A DNA stretch of 64,000 nucleotides from Streptomyces viridiviolaceus (GCF_014650995.1 NZ_BMWA01000036.1:1-64000), one strand, 5' to 3'; numbered from the stretch's first letter, positions 27,368 through 36,485 are shown. The notes: generated by a model from the letters alone, not told the origin. A program made the numbers and translations.

Positions 27368-27565
27368 CTACAGGTCGAATTCCACATGCTCGATGTCGGT
27401 GAAGCGGACCTCCTCCAGGGAGCCGGCGCGGCGGCCGCTGTCCTGGAAGTAGACCTCTTTGAGTCCTTCGGCGGCGATCTGCTGCAGTTGCCGGTCGGGG
27501 GCGCCGGCCTGTTGGGCGTCGAAGAGGCGGGCGGCGTACTGCGGCGGCAGCGCGAAACAGCCTTC
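27368..27565 (-). pseudogene. tpg: 3' part of tpg (telomere terminal protein)
   Basis: Reading leftward to the TAG at 27368: LPPQYAARLFDAQQAGAPDR, then QLQQIAAEGLKEVYFQDSGR and RAGSLEEVRFTDIEHVEFDL. This is the conserved C-terminus of the Streptomyces terminal protein Tpg. Upstream of it the frame has no Tpg sequence. The N-terminal part of a tpg gene is at 15334-15540 on the same strand, about 12 kb away and in the wrong order for a simple insertion. Confidence 0.75.
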
Positions 27566-27782
27566 ATGGGCTCGGCGGCCTCGGACTCGGACACGGCCAC
27601 GCTCTCACTGGTCATCGATGCATCTTCCATGATCGGGAGTTACACCGAACGAGAACGATACAGTCCCGAATCTTCGCGAAGTCCCTGAACTTCTGGCGTG
27701 TTGGCTGTAGCCCATGGTGTGTGAGCCTTCACGACGGTGGAGGCTTCGGCTGCCCGCACCACCGCCGGTGTCACCGTCGAGG

Positions 27783-28241
27783 TCAGCTGCCGACGGGGTA
27801 CCGGCTGGTGATCGCGACGCGGTTGAAAGCGTTCATCACGGTTGCCAGCCAGGCGATTGCAGAGACCTGGTCTGTGGTGAGTACGGCCGCGGCGGCGTTG
27901 AAGTCCTCGTCGCTGACGTGTCCGTCCGGCACGCGTGTGATCGCCTCGGTCAGGCGGAGGGCGGCGCGGTCCGTCTCGGAGAAGTAGCCGGTCTCCGCCC
28001 AGGCCGGCAGCACGGCGATCCTGTCGGGGTTTTCGCCCTTCTTGAGGGCGTCACGGGTGTGCATGCGCAGGCAGAACGAGCAGCCGTTGATCTGGGAGGT
28101 GCGGATCCTCAGCAGCTCGACCAGGAGCGGGTCCAGGCCCGCTGCGGCGGCGGCCTCTTCCACCTGTGACGACAGGGCGATGAGAGCCTTGTAGGCGGCC
28201 GGGTGCTGCTCGCCGATGTTGACGCGCTGAATGTCGGTCAT
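27783..28241 (-). CDS. AhpD/carboxymuconolactone decarboxylase-family protein
   Basis: A 152-residue protein with the AhpD-type active site Cys54-Ser-Phe-Cys57 followed by His61 (INGCSFCLRMH). These proteins act as alkyl-hydroperoxidase-like or general thiol peroxidases. GAAGGAATC precedes ATG 28241. It is the last gene of the ECF41-controlled set: carboxymuconolactone decarboxylase-like proteins are one of the three classes typically encoded beside ECF41 sigma factors. Confidence 0.88.
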   Translation of the reverse strand: MTDIQRVNIGEQHPAAYKALIALSSQVEEAAAAAGLDPLLVELLRIRTSQINGCSFCLRMHTRDALKKGENPDRIAVLPAWAETGYFSETDRAALRLTEAITRVPDGHVSDEDFNAAAAVLTTDQVSAIAWLATVMNAFNRVAITSRYPVGS

Positions 28242-28363
28242 GATTCCTTCGATTCGTTCCAGTGGCCTGCGCCGCGCACTTGGCGTGCGTGGGGGGCCGG
28301 TCGAGTGGGTTTGGCAGGGGCCGAGGGGTGGGCGGGGCGGAGCCGCCCACTGCGTGCCCCGGG

Positions 28364-28846
28364 CTACGACGCCGGGTCGTCGACCTTGAGTTCTTCTCCG
28401 GTGTTGGAGACGAAGACGACCAGGAGCCTGGCCTGTTTGGTCGGGCTGGTGTTCTCGGTGAGGAGGTGGTGGGCACCCGGCGGCTCGACCCAGTTGTCGC
28501 CCTGGTGGTAGGTGCGCACGGGCTTGCCGGCGAGTTGGCTGCGCACGGTGCCTTCGAGGACGTAGGCGTAGACGAACGCCTGGCCGTGCCGGTGCGGCAT
28601 CGCGCGTGCGTTGGGCGGGAAGTCGACGATCACCGAGGTGAACGTCTTGCCTTTCACATTCGGAAGGGCCTGCTGGAGCAGCGGCTTGACGGTTTCGGTG
28701 GGGCTTGTCGATGCCATGGCCGCAGGCGATGCCACAGCCGCGGTCGTGCCCGTGGCGTGGGTGGGCTGGTCCGAGGTCGAGCAGGCCGTGGCCGCAGTCA
28801 GCGTGGCGACAGCCAGGAGGCCGGCGGCGATTGGCATTCTGATCAC
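28364..28846 (-). CDS. Cupin-domain lipoprotein
   Basis: A 160-residue protein starting at GTG 28846 after AGGAG. It has a signal peptide and a probable lipobox ending at Cys22 (TAATAC), so it would be membrane-anchored outside the cell. The rest is a single cupin barrel with the metal motif PHRHGQAFVYAYVLEG and a second motif in YHQGDNWVEPPGAHHLL. Secreted cupins of this kind are found with redox enzymes and may bind a metal and small organic ligand. It lies 15 bases after the oxidoreductase gene, in the same operon. Confidence 0.8.
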   Translation of the reverse strand: MIRMPIAAGLLAVATLTAATACSTSDQPTHATGTTAAVASPAAMASTSPTETVKPLLQQALPNVKGKTFTSVIVDFPPNARAMPHRHGQAFVYAYVLEGTVRSQLAGKPVRTYHQGDNWVEPPGAHHLLTENTSPTKQARLLVVFVSNTGEELKVDDPAS

Positions 28847-28861
28847 GACGGGTCTCCTGAT

Positions 28862-29794
28862 TCAGTCTTCCGTGACGCGGATGATCGTCTTGCCCGGGGC
28901 ACGCGTGCCGGGAGCGAACGCGGAGGGTGCTTCGGCGAGTGGCCGCACAGCGCCGACGACCGGTTTGAGCCGGCCGTCCCTCACCCGCGCGGCGAGATCG
29001 GCGAGCCGGGCGCGGTCGGGTTCGACGACGAAGAAGATTGCACGCCCGTCCTTGGGCCGGACCTTGGGCGGCAGGACGATGCTGACCAGCGTGCCACCGG
29101 GGCGGACCAGGGCGGCCGAGCGATCGAGGATGTCGCCGCCGATGACGTCGAACACGAGGTCGGCCTCGCCGGCGTCCTCCAGCTTGTCGGTCTGCAGGTC
29201 GATGAAGGTGTCGACGCCGAGTGCGAGTGCCCTGTCCCGGCCGGCGGCCCGGCCGGCGGCCCGGCCGGTGCCGATGACGCGGGCGCCGGCCTCGCGGGCG
29301 AGCTGTACCGCGATCGAGCCGACGCCGCCCGCGGCACCATGGATCAGGACGGTCTGGCCTGTCGTGAGGCGGCCGTGGTCGAACAGGCCCTGCCAGGCGG
29401 TCAGCCCGGAGATCGGCAGCGCGGCGGCCACGGTGTGGTCGACGTCCGCCGGCAGCGGGGCGAGGTTGCGGGCCTCCACCGCGGTGTACTCGGCGAGCGT
29501 GCCGTTACGGGCCCAGTCGGCCAGCCCGAACACCCGCTGTCCGACACTCAGGCCGGTGGTGCCGTACCCCAGCTCTGCGACGACACCGGACAGCTCGTGC
29601 CCGGGCACGCTCGGCGTCCGGTCGCGGCCGGCGCGATCGGTCCACGTGGCGGGCCAGTCCAGCTCGCCAGGGGTGAAGCCGGCGGCGTGCACCCGCACGA
29701 TGACGTCGTTCTCGGCCGCATGGGGGTAGGGCATGTCCGTCAGGGACATCCCGGCCAGACCGGCGTCACGGTTTCGCACAGTGATGGCTTGCAT
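28862..29794 (-). CDS. NADPH-dependent quinone-type oxidoreductase (zinc-less MDR)
   Basis: A 310-residue medium-chain dehydrogenase/reductase of the quinone oxidoreductase group. The cofactor motif is HGAAGGVGSIAVQLAR; no zinc-ligand Cys set is present. Typical activity is one- or two-electron reduction of quinones or enones with NADPH. A short GC-rich internal repeat encodes GRAAGRAAGR. It is the first gene of a three-gene operon with a cupin lipoprotein and an AhpD-like protein, directly downstream of an ECF41 sigma factor and its consensus promoter, matching the known ECF41 neighbourhood. Confidence 0.88.
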   Translation of the reverse strand: MQAITVRNRDAGLAGMSLTDMPYPHAAENDVIVRVHAAGFTPGELDWPATWTDRAGRDRTPSVPGHELSGVVAELGYGTTGLSVGQRVFGLADWARNGTLAEYTAVEARNLAPLPADVDHTVAAALPISGLTAWQGLFDHGRLTTGQTVLIHGAAGGVGSIAVQLAREAGARVIGTGRAAGRAAGRDRALALGVDTFIDLQTDKLEDAGEADLVFDVIGGDILDRSAALVRPGGTLVSIVLPPKVRPKDGRAIFFVVEPDRARLADLAARVRDGRLKPVVGAVRPLAEAPSAFAPGTRAPGKTIIRVTED

Positions 29795-29945
29795 ACAGGT
29801 CCTTTACTGCGGAGGGGCGACCCGAGCGCACAGCCCGTTCGCGCGCAGGGCTCGCGGCTGCAGGTGGATGTATGCCGTGCCGCATGATCGATCTCACCTG
29901 CTCTGGCGTCTTCCTTCGTCGCCCGTTGTGCGTTCTCAACAGGGA

Positions 29946-29972
29946 GACGAGGTGGCCCCTGCGGGTGTGACA
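29946..29972 (-). promoter_or_regulatory. ECF41-type promoter upstream of the oxidoreductase-cupin-AhpD operon
   Basis: On the minus strand TGTCACA (29972-29966) is followed after exactly 16 bases by CGTC (29949-29946). This is the published ECF41 target consensus TGTCACA-N16-CGTC. It sits just after the sigma factor stop codon and about 150 bases before the oxidoreductase start, so the sigma factor should drive the operon next to it. Confidence 0.85.
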
Positions 29973-29974
29973 GC

Positions 29975-30865
29975 TCAGACCCGCACGAGTTTGTCGGGAT
30001 TGAGGACCCTGCGGTACGCGGTGATCAGACCGTCTGTGATCTGGACCGTGTCGACGGAGTAGACCCGGCCTTCCCGGTGGAACACGAGCGCGAGCTCGCC
30101 GCCGACCTCGGCGAATTCGATACGGTCGGGGCGCCACTGACGCCCCGTACGCACCATGACCTCGGCGACGCGCTCGCCACCGTGAATGAGCTTGCGTGCC
30201 GCCAAGACCTTGCCGCCGCCGTCGGTGACGTAGACCGCGTCCGGGTGCAGGAGCCTGACCAGGCCGGCCAGGTCCCCGGCCTCGTAGGCGGCGCGGAAGA
30301 CCGTGAGGACCCGTTCGCGCTCCGCCTTCGACGCCTGCGGCGTGGACTGCTTCGCCTTGGCCACCCGCCGTCGTGCCCGCGAGGCGAGCTGCCGGGCACC
30401 CGGCACGGAGACGTCCAGCACCTCGGCGATCCGGCCGAACTCAAGGCCGAAGACATCGTGCAGGACGAAGGCCACCCGCTCCGGCGGGCTCAGTTCTTCC
30501 ATGATCAGGAGCATCGCCGAGCTGACGGACTCGTCGACGAGTACCGGCTGCGACGCGTCCGGCCCTGTCAGCAGCGGCTCCGGCAGCCACGGCCCGACAT
30601 AGCTCTCCCGGCGGAAGCGGGCGCTCTTGAGGATGTCGTACGACCGTCGCGCGGCCACCGTCACCAGCCAGGCCCGCAGATCATCGATGTCCTGCAGATC
30701 CGCTCCGGCCGCCCGCAGCCACACGTCCTGGGTGACATCCTCAGCATCGGCCACAGTCCCCAGCAGCCGGTAGGCCACTCCGAAGACCGCGGGCCGGTGC
30801 CTCTCCCATTCGGCTCCGAGCGGGTCCTCCTGCTCAGACCGTCCGCGCCCGTGCCCGTCACCCAT
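29975..30865 (-). CDS. ECF41-family RNA polymerase sigma factor with SnoaL-like regulatory tail
   Basis: A 296-residue sigma factor: region 2 (about 15-80, AYRLLGTVADAEDVTQDVWL), linker with WLPEP (93-97), region 4 (about 115-170, LSPPERVAFVLHDVFGLEFG), then a fused SnoaL-like C-terminal domain. The hallmarks DGGGK (215-219) and NPDKL (289-293) are both intact. ECF41 factors lack an anti-sigma factor; the C-terminal domain itself tunes activity. The target promoter is visible 3-29 bases downstream of the stop. The start ATG overlaps the end of an MFS pseudogene frame. Confidence 0.92.
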   Translation of the reverse strand: MGDGHGRGRSEQEDPLGAEWERHRPAVFGVAYRLLGTVADAEDVTQDVWLRAAGADLQDIDDLRAWLVTVAARRSYDILKSARFRRESYVGPWLPEPLLTGPDASQPVLVDESVSSAMLLIMEELSPPERVAFVLHDVFGLEFGRIAEVLDVSVPGARQLASRARRRVAKAKQSTPQASKAERERVLTVFRAAYEAGDLAGLVRLLHPDAVYVTDGGGKVLAARKLIHGGERVAEVMVRTGRQWRPDRIEFAEVGGELALVFHREGRVYSVDTVQITDGLITAYRRVLNPDKLVRV

Positions 30866-31735
30866 ACGGATCGCAACCTCCTCCAGCCTGCGGATGCAGC
30901 GTAGCTATTTCGATCTCGGGATCTTCGAAGACAGCTCCGCGGAAGCGAGCCGTCCCGCTCCGACACGGCAGCCGCAAGTCCTGATCAAGCTGCTTCGGGG
31001 ATGGTGTCGGCGTGGGGCGTGCGGCGCGCTCAGCAGCGGGACGGTTCGCCGAGAGATCCGCTTTCCCGGCCCGTGCGATCGGATCGCCGGTGGTTCTGTG
31101 AGCGCGTGCTCGTCCGGCGTGCAGGGCCGCAGCCACGGACAGCGCCCCGACGAAGCCGACGTACAGATAGCCCGTGGTCTCCAGCCCCCATGAGGGCGCC
31201 GCGAGCCCGGCCGCTAGGGACGGAAGACTCAACGCCGCACAGCTGATCACGTAGACGGCCGAGAAGACCTCCGACCGCGACTTCGCGGTGGTGACCGCGC
31301 TGATGGCGCGGAGGTTGCCGTGGAACGTCAGGCCGACGCCCAGCCCCGCGACGACCGATCCGCCCACGTATACGGCCGGTGACACATCAGTGATGGCCAC
31401 CGCCAGTCCGGACGCACCCAGAGTCAGGAGAACCGTCCCCAGCAGGGTGGCGAGCCGTGCCGTATGCCGAACGGACCACAACCCGCCCACGCTGTTGGCC
31501 AGAAACAGCGCCGCGATGCTGAGCCCGCCCGCAGCACCGGACTGCACATGCAGGACATTGCTGAAGATCACTGTCAGCATCGTGACTGACAGGCCCCACG
31601 CTCCCGGTACAGCGGGTAGATCGGTGACGGTGCGCTTGCCGTGGCCATCATCACCACATTGGCGCAGGCCAGCACGGCGAAGGCCGCATCTCGCCCGAGA
31701 CGGCGCCCGTCGTGAGGGCCACTCACACGTCTCAT
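30858..31735 (-). pseudogene. MFS transporter with internal deletion and frameshift
   Basis: From ATG 31735 the frame gives MRRVSGPHDGRRLGRDAAFA and SAPSPIYPLYRER, the first helix of an MFS exporter related to the intact one at 61709. One base is missing near 31605; the other frame continues WGLSVTMLTVIFSN, then jumps to what looks like transmembrane segment 7 (GGLSIAALFLANSVGGLWSV) and runs through the C-terminal helices. About 150-180 residues (helices 2-6) are missing. The frame continues past the last helix and stops at 30858, overlapping the sigma factor start by 8 bases. Confidence 0.7.
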
Positions 31736-31755
31736 CACGTTTTATGGCGCCTTGA

Positions 31756-32394
31756 TCAGCTCGGCCACGGAGCGCCCATGATGCGCTCGACCGTGGTTGT
31801 GCGCTGGAAGCCGGGAATGAAATGCTCCAGCACATCCGAATTCACGGTTCCGTTCGTGGTCTCCGGGCGGTGCTTGAGTCCCTCGACGAAGGCCTGCAAA
31901 AACTCGTTCTTGAAGTCGCCCCGCGGATGGACTGCGGTGATCTCGTCCACCTGGCCGCGATCCAGTTCGTTCAGGCCCAGGCCGAGTACGTCGGTCAGAA
32001 CCCCCAGATTCGTGATGGCGATCTCCGGGCCCATCCGCCCGGGAATTCCCGGGGTCGTGTGCAGCGCGATCGCCGTCCACACCACGTCGACGGCCGAGGC
32101 CGGGAAACCGCGGTCGAGCATGAACTTGCGTGCGTGGTCGGCGCCATCGACCTCGAAGCGCTGCTCAACGTCGGAAAACGGCGTCAAGAGGCCCGTGTCG
32201 TGAAACATGGCGGACAGGTAGAGAAGCTCCGGGTCGGGCTCCAGGCCGAGCCTGTGAGCGTGCATGGCGCCGAAGACGAAAACGCGCCGGGAGTGGTGGT
32301 AGATGAGGGGGCTGGTCATCTCCTGCATGATGCGGGTGGCCTCGGCGACCGCCGCCGTTTCAGGAATCTCCACCCCCGCGATGATCTCGCTCAT
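31756..32394 (-). CDS. HD-domain hydrolase (cyanamide hydratase-like)
   Basis: A 212-residue protein. ATG 32394 is chosen because AGGAG precedes it; the frame extends further upstream without a ribosome site. The HD metal motif is visible as HHSRRVFVFG followed by LYLSAMFHDTGLL (His-Asp) and later HARKFMLDRG and ALHTTPGI. The pattern resembles the Ddi2/cyanamide hydratase group of HD proteins. The gene is divergent from the GlxA-type regulator at 32532 with 137 bases between them, so that regulator may control it. Confidence 0.82.
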   Translation of the reverse strand: MSEIIAGVEIPETAAVAEATRIMQEMTSPLIYHHSRRVFVFGAMHAHRLGLEPDPELLYLSAMFHDTGLLTPFSDVEQRFEVDGADHARKFMLDRGFPASAVDVVWTAIALHTTPGIPGRMGPEIAITNLGVLTDVLGLGLNELDRGQVDEITAVHPRGDFKNEFLQAFVEGLKHRPETTNGTVNSDVLEHFIPGFQRTTTVERIMGAPWPS

Positions 32395-32531
32395 GACCTC
32401 TGCTCCTTCCGATATCGGTGTGTTACGAATGGACGGTGCGTCCGTCTTCCACCCTGCCGACCACCCGGCGTCCGGCGCTCCCTCGGTCCGGCCATGAGTC
32501 ACCCGAATCCGGACAGGCGGGCAGCGGGGTT

Positions 32532-33509
32532 GTGGGCTCCGCCACGCATCGGGTCGCGATCCTCGTCTACGACGGGGTCAAACTCCTGGACGTCGTCGGC
32601 CCCGCGGAGGTATTCGGGGAAGCGAACCGGCTCGGTGCCGACTACAAGATCGTGCTGGTGTCACCGACCGGTGCCGATGTCACCTCGTCCATCGGGATCC
32701 GGATCGCGGTCGACGCCGCCACCACGGAGCCTGCTCTTGACACGTTCCTGGTGGCCGGTGCAGACCTCTACCCGCGTACACCTGTGCCCCGTGATCTGGT
32801 CGAGGCGACGCGAACGCTGGCGGGCCGGGCCGGCCGGGTCGCGTCCATCTGCACCGGAGCATTCATCCTCGGCGCCGCCGGCCTCCTGGACGGCAAGCGC
32901 GCGACCACGCACTGGAAGGTCGCGCACGAGCTCGCCGCCCGCTGCAGGGACAGCCGTGTCGAACCCGACGCGATCTACGTCCGTGACGGCACCACCTACA
33001 CCTCGGCGGGCGTGACCGCCGGCATCGACCTGGCACTGGCACTCGTCGAGGAGGACCACGGGCCTGATCTGACCCGCGACGTCGCCCGCGCCCTGGTGGT
33101 CTATTTGCAGCGTTCGGGCGGCCAGTCACAGTTCTCCGCCTCCTTGCAAGGACCGCCGCCCCGATCTCCGGCCCTCCGCAGAATCACCGACTTGATCGCG
33201 GCGAATCCCGGGGGAAAACACTCACTCGGTGAACTCGCCAAGCACCTCAATGTGAGCCCTCGGCATCTCACGCGGCTCTTTCGCGACGAGCTGTCCACCA
33301 CGCCGGCCCGGTATGTGGAAATGATCCGGTTCGACATGGCCAAAGCTCTACTCGACCAAGGGCATACCGCGACGCAGACGGCATCCCTTGCCGGATTCCC
33401 GAATTACGAGAGCATGCGGAGAGTTTTCGTGAGGAAATTGTCCCTCAGCCCCGCCGCCTATCAGCGACGCTTCAGCACAGCACGCCGAGCCAACGCGGAG
33501 GAGCAGTAA
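32532..33509 (+). CDS. GlxA-family transcriptional regulator (DJ-1/PfpI plus AraC domains)
   Basis: A 325-residue protein, normal for the family, starting at GTG 32532 (an ATG at 32493 is out of frame). Residues about 5-180 form a DJ-1/PfpI-like domain (RVAILVYDGVKLLDVVGPAE) with Cys in ICTGAFILGAAGLLDG. The C-terminal about 95 residues are an AraC-type double HTH (LGELAKHLNVSPRHLTRLFR, then ATQTASLAGFPNYESMRRVF). Family members regulate amine or nitrogen-compound metabolism. It is divergent from the HD-domain gene at 31756-32394. Confidence 0.9.
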   Translation: MGSATHRVAILVYDGVKLLDVVGPAEVFGEANRLGADYKIVLVSPTGADVTSSIGIRIAVDAATTEPALDTFLVAGADLYPRTPVPRDLVEATRTLAGRAGRVASICTGAFILGAAGLLDGKRATTHWKVAHELAARCRDSRVEPDAIYVRDGTTYTSAGVTAGIDLALALVEEDHGPDLTRDVARALVVYLQRSGGQSQFSASLQGPPPRSPALRRITDLIAANPGGKHSLGELAKHLNVSPRHLTRLFRDELSTTPARYVEMIRFDMAKALLDQGHTATQTASLAGFPNYESMRRVFVRKLSLSPAAYQRRFSTARRANAEEQ

Positions 33510-33519
33510 CACCCCGACC

Positions 33520-33635
33520 GCCGAACTGGAACTGAGCCACCGCCAGCGGGCCCGCGCCGAGGACCGCATCTGCGGCCTCCGGGCCGGCCTGCGCAACCTG
33601 CCCCTATACGACGCCGCGCAGAACCAGGTGGCCCG
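33520..33635 (+). pseudogene. IS1380-family transposase fragment
   Basis: A plus-strand frame reads LSHRQRARAEDRICGLRAGL and LRNLPLYDAAQNQV, the conserved 'RARAEDRIR...TGLRNLPLHDTAQN' block of IS1380 transposases. About 38 residues remain. Confidence 0.7.
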
Positions 33636-33639
33636 TCCA

Positions 33640-33865
33640 GTTCGTCGGTGAGCGTGGACAGCGGCACGATCTCGCCCGGGCGGCGGCCGCGGGTGAGGCG
33701 TTCGTGGATGCGGGTGCCGTCGGGCTGGCGGACGCGGGGGTGCAGCAGGGATGCTGCGGCCACGAGCGAGGTGTTGATCTCCTGACTGGGGGCCGGGTAG
33801 TAGGCCTCGTGTGCGAAGAGCAGATACACACCGCCGGTGGACTGCTCGGAACCGTGGTCGGGCAT
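33640..33865 (-). pseudogene. N-terminal part of a short Streptomyces hypothetical protein, truncated
   Basis: ATG 33865 follows a strong AAGGAGG. The frame gives VYLLFAHEAYYPAPSQEINT, ASLLHPRVRQPDGTRIHERL and RGRRPGEIVPLSTLTDEL, then runs into the IS1380 fragment at about 33635. The family is known to me only as short hypothetical proteins. The original stop codon seems lost. Confidence 0.5.
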
Positions 33866-33938
33866 GCCGGTTTCCTCCTTCATCGGTGAAGCGGGCACTG
33901 AGGGCTCGGCTGAGGGCTGATGGCATGGGGCGGGACCG

Positions 33939-34676
33939 TCATGGCGTACTTTCCTCCGTCGGGCCGGTGAAGGTCATGGCGCAGGTGGTGCAGCGTCCGT
34001 CGCCGTGGGGGTGGGCGCGGCGTGGGGTGGGGCCGGGGCAGGTGCGGCACAACGGCCAGTCGAGGCAGGCCGGGCAGAGGTCTTCGCCGGGGGCGGTGCC
34101 GGGGACGCCTCAGCCGGCGCATTCGACCAGTGCGCGTTAGGTCAGGGCTTCGGTGACGGTGCGGGCCGCGGGCGCCGTGGACGACCGCTCGGGCGTCGAG
34201 GGAACGGGCAGCTCGTCGTCCAGGACGTCGCCGCGGCGGTGCGGGCTGGTGAGGGCGGCGGGTGGTGGGTAGGCCTGGGCGGCGCGCAGGCGGGTGGCGA
34301 TGATCGCGCCGACGCTGGTACGCACCGGGGCCGGCAGGGGGCGGCCGGCGATGATCTGGCGCAGCTGGGCGCTGGTCCAGCCGGAGTCCAGCATCACGGT
34401 CACGACGCGGCCCTGATCGGTCAGCGCCTTCCCGGTCAGCAACAGCTCGGGCTGAGCGGCTCCGATCTCCAGCAGCAGCTGGATCCCGGGATGCATCTCA
34501 TCAGCCGGAGGCACGGGCGGGATCGCCGGCGAGGCGTCGGGCGCCGGTGCCGCGGGCGAGCTGTCGGCCGAGGACGCTGCTGCGTCCGGCCGGCCCGTCT
34601 CCGAGGAGACGGCCGAGCTGGCGGCGCGGTCGCAGGGACGGAGGGGTCTGGTCTTCTGCTTGGTGGTCTTCTTCAT
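33939..34676 (-). pseudogene. Hypothetical protein with zinc-ribbon tail, interrupted by stop codons
   Basis: From ATG 34676 the frame encodes a Pro/Ala-rich N-terminus, then LLEIGAAQPELLLTGKALTD and LDSGWTSAQLRQIIAGRPLP (helical, DNA-binding-like), and stops at 34137. The same homology continues beyond the TAA as RALVECAG, a second TGA, and then LCPACLDWPLCRTCPGPTP and CTTCAMTF, ending at 33939. The C-terminal cysteines form CxxC pairs like the tail at 5141-5525. Two nonsense changes make this a pseudogene. Confidence 0.6.
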
Positions 34677-34689
34677 ATCCGGCGGGGCT

Positions 34690-35080
34690 CGCTCAGCGCA
34701 CCGGCTGGGTGAGCAGTGCTGTAGTCCGGAGGGCCCCCGCGCTCGTGTGCGTCGTCAACGGCGCAGCCGGGACCCTCATCGGCCTGACGGCAATCGACGA
34801 ACGCGACGGCGAGGGCGCGCAGGGCCTGGTTGTGCGCGGCTTCGCCGGATTTGGCGTGCTGTTCGGCTTCGAGGCGCCCGGCCAGGTACGCCTCGGCCGC
34901 GCGCTGTGGGTCGCCCTGGATCCAGTACAGGCCACCGAGGGCGCTGGTGGCGGCCCTCCCAGCCCAGGGTCTGGACGGTGGCGAGCGCGGTCGGGAAGTC
35001 GCCGGCCAGCCGGGCGGCCTGCGCCAGTCCGCGGCGGGCTGCGGGGGCCAGGCGGCCCCCGCCGTCGGCCACCTACTGGT
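34690..35080 (-). pseudogene. TPR-containing protein fragment
   Basis: Minus-strand frames give RGLAQAARLAGDFPTALATV, then after a frame change SALGGLYWIQGDPQRAAEAY, LAGRLEAEQHAKSGEAAHNQ and ALRALAVAF. This is a TPR-like helical repeat from a larger regulator. It is truncated on both sides and contains a frameshift. Confidence 0.5.
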
Positions 35081-35081
35081 A

Positions 35082-35669
35082 GCCGCGGCGTGTGGACCTC
35101 GTCGCGGGCGGCGGCCGGCGTGGTGCCAGCAGGCAGCTGCCAGCGTCTACCGAACTGCCACGACTCGGCCCTACGATCTTCAGAAGGACCAGCAGCACCC
35201 GGGGGCAGACCCGGCGCCCCCGGGGGCGTCCGCCCGGACACCGGGCTCGCCCGGCTGTCGTACGAGCAGGCCCGCGCCGGCCCGGTTCGCCCTCAGCGAT
35301 TCGGGGTCTGGGGGGTGACTGACGGCCTGACGGCGCGTTACCGTGGTGCTGTCCTGGGGCAGTAGAAGCACCAGGGCACAGTCAGCAAGGACAGCCCTCA
35401 CCTGACCACACGACTTCGAGGGGCTATCCCCCTCGCCGGAACAGGCCGCCTGGTCCCAAAACGCTGGCAGGCGCCCGACACCATGGCACCCCGAGTACCG
35501 AGTCATAACGACAGGTCTCGACCACGCTCACGGCTGATCTCACAAGTGTCCAACCCGCCCCGTCGGCGGTGGCGACCGAGAGTCGGAGCGTCTCACCTGC
35601 CTGCTCAGGTGGCCGGTCGAACCTGCCTTGCGCTCCCCGGTCACCTCCCACAGGGAAGGAAGACCTGGG
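35082..35669. other. 588-base region without a recognisable gene
   Basis: Both strands were examined; the open frames are short, rich in Arg/Pro and lack ribosome sites. I find no RNA gene, repeat or hairpin worth noting. Confidence 0.4.
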
Positions 35670-35915
35670 TTGAGCCCTAACCGGAAGAAAGCCCTCGCCG
35701 TCGTGATCGCGTTCTTGATCTCGGTTGTTGCCGCGCTCGTCTGCGGAATCGCAATGAGCATCATGGGCCACAGCGGGTCAGAGAGTCTCGCGGCCGGCGC
35801 AGGGGCGTGGGCGGTCCTGATGACGCTGAGCGTTACCGTCATCGCGCTGTTCGACTTCAAGGACGACCGCACGCCCTCGACACCCCCGAATCAGCCGGGG
35901 GCGCCTACTCCCTGA
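35670..35915 (+). CDS. Small two-helix membrane protein
   Basis: An 81-residue protein starting at TTG 35670 with AAGGAAG about 9 bases upstream. Two hydrophobic segments are visible (ALAVVIAFLISVVAALVCGI and WAVLMTLSVTVIALFDF), with a Pro-rich tail. The hydrophobicity and codon position bias support a real gene; function unknown. Confidence 0.55.
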   Translation: MSPNRKKALAVVIAFLISVVAALVCGIAMSIMGHSGSESLAAGAGAWAVLMTLSVTVIALFDFKDDRTPSTPPNQPGAPTP

Positions 35916-36127
35916 CCCGCTTGTCCGCCCGCAGCTGGTGGTAGGGGTCGACGTGGATGTCGCCCGTGATGCGGCTGGGCGATGGCGTCATCCTGTACGC
36001 CTGCACCGCCCCCGCCCCGACTTGGCGGCTGACAGCGTCGCACCATTCGCCTCCTGATCAGGGCTCTGCCGTGGCCCTGGCCGGAGCCCTGTCGGCCCGC
36101 GTGGGGAGAGGCCGTACCCTCACAGGC

Positions 36128-36164
36128 GGACGCCCGCAGCCAGCTCGAATGGCTGCGGGCGTCC
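36128..36164. terminator. Strong bidirectional terminator hairpin
   Basis: Perfect 15-bp stem (36128-36142 and 36150-36164, GGACGCCCGCAGCCA and complement) with a 7-base loop, followed by TTTG. It stands in a 595-base stretch (35916-36510) where I see no gene. Confidence 0.65.
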
Positions 36165-36447
36165 TTTGCGGTGTCGGCCGGTCAGCGGTCGACGACGTCC
36201 TTGTCGAGGTCGCGGTGGACTAGCTCCACGACCAGGTGGCGGTCGGTGAACCGCTGGGCGGCGTCGGCCAGTCCGTACGCGGCGGCCTGCTCGACGTCCC
36301 CGGCGACCACGGCACACAGAGCCATGGCCGTGATAGCTGCGTGATGACGTCCGCCGGTTCTATCGCCCATTGCGAGTTGTTGCTTCCAACCGGCCAACGG
36401 ACATGTGGCGCCCAGCGTGAGGCACGGAGCGCCACTCATCTTCTATC

Positions 36448-36485
36448 ACCCTAGAAATCCAAGGGTTTCCAAGCCTTGCTAGGGT
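36448..36485 (+). promoter_or_regulatory. Inverted and direct repeats upstream of the zinc-motif protein gene
   Basis: ACCCTAG (36448-36454) and CTAGGGT (36479-36485) form perfect 7-bp arms around 24 bases that contain TCCAAG twice, 10 bases apart (36458 and 36468). CTTGCTAGG-like elements are operators for GntR/KorSA-type repressors of Streptomyces mobile elements. The block lies 26 bases before the ATG at 36511. A 14-base part (36451-36464) recurs at 55696-55709. Confidence 0.5.

Noticed and set aside
29230..29270. GC-rich triplication (GGCCGGCGGCCC) as a mobile or regulatory repeat
   Set aside because: It lies inside the oxidoreductase gene and encodes GRAAGRAAGR in frame, so it is an ordinary coding expansion.
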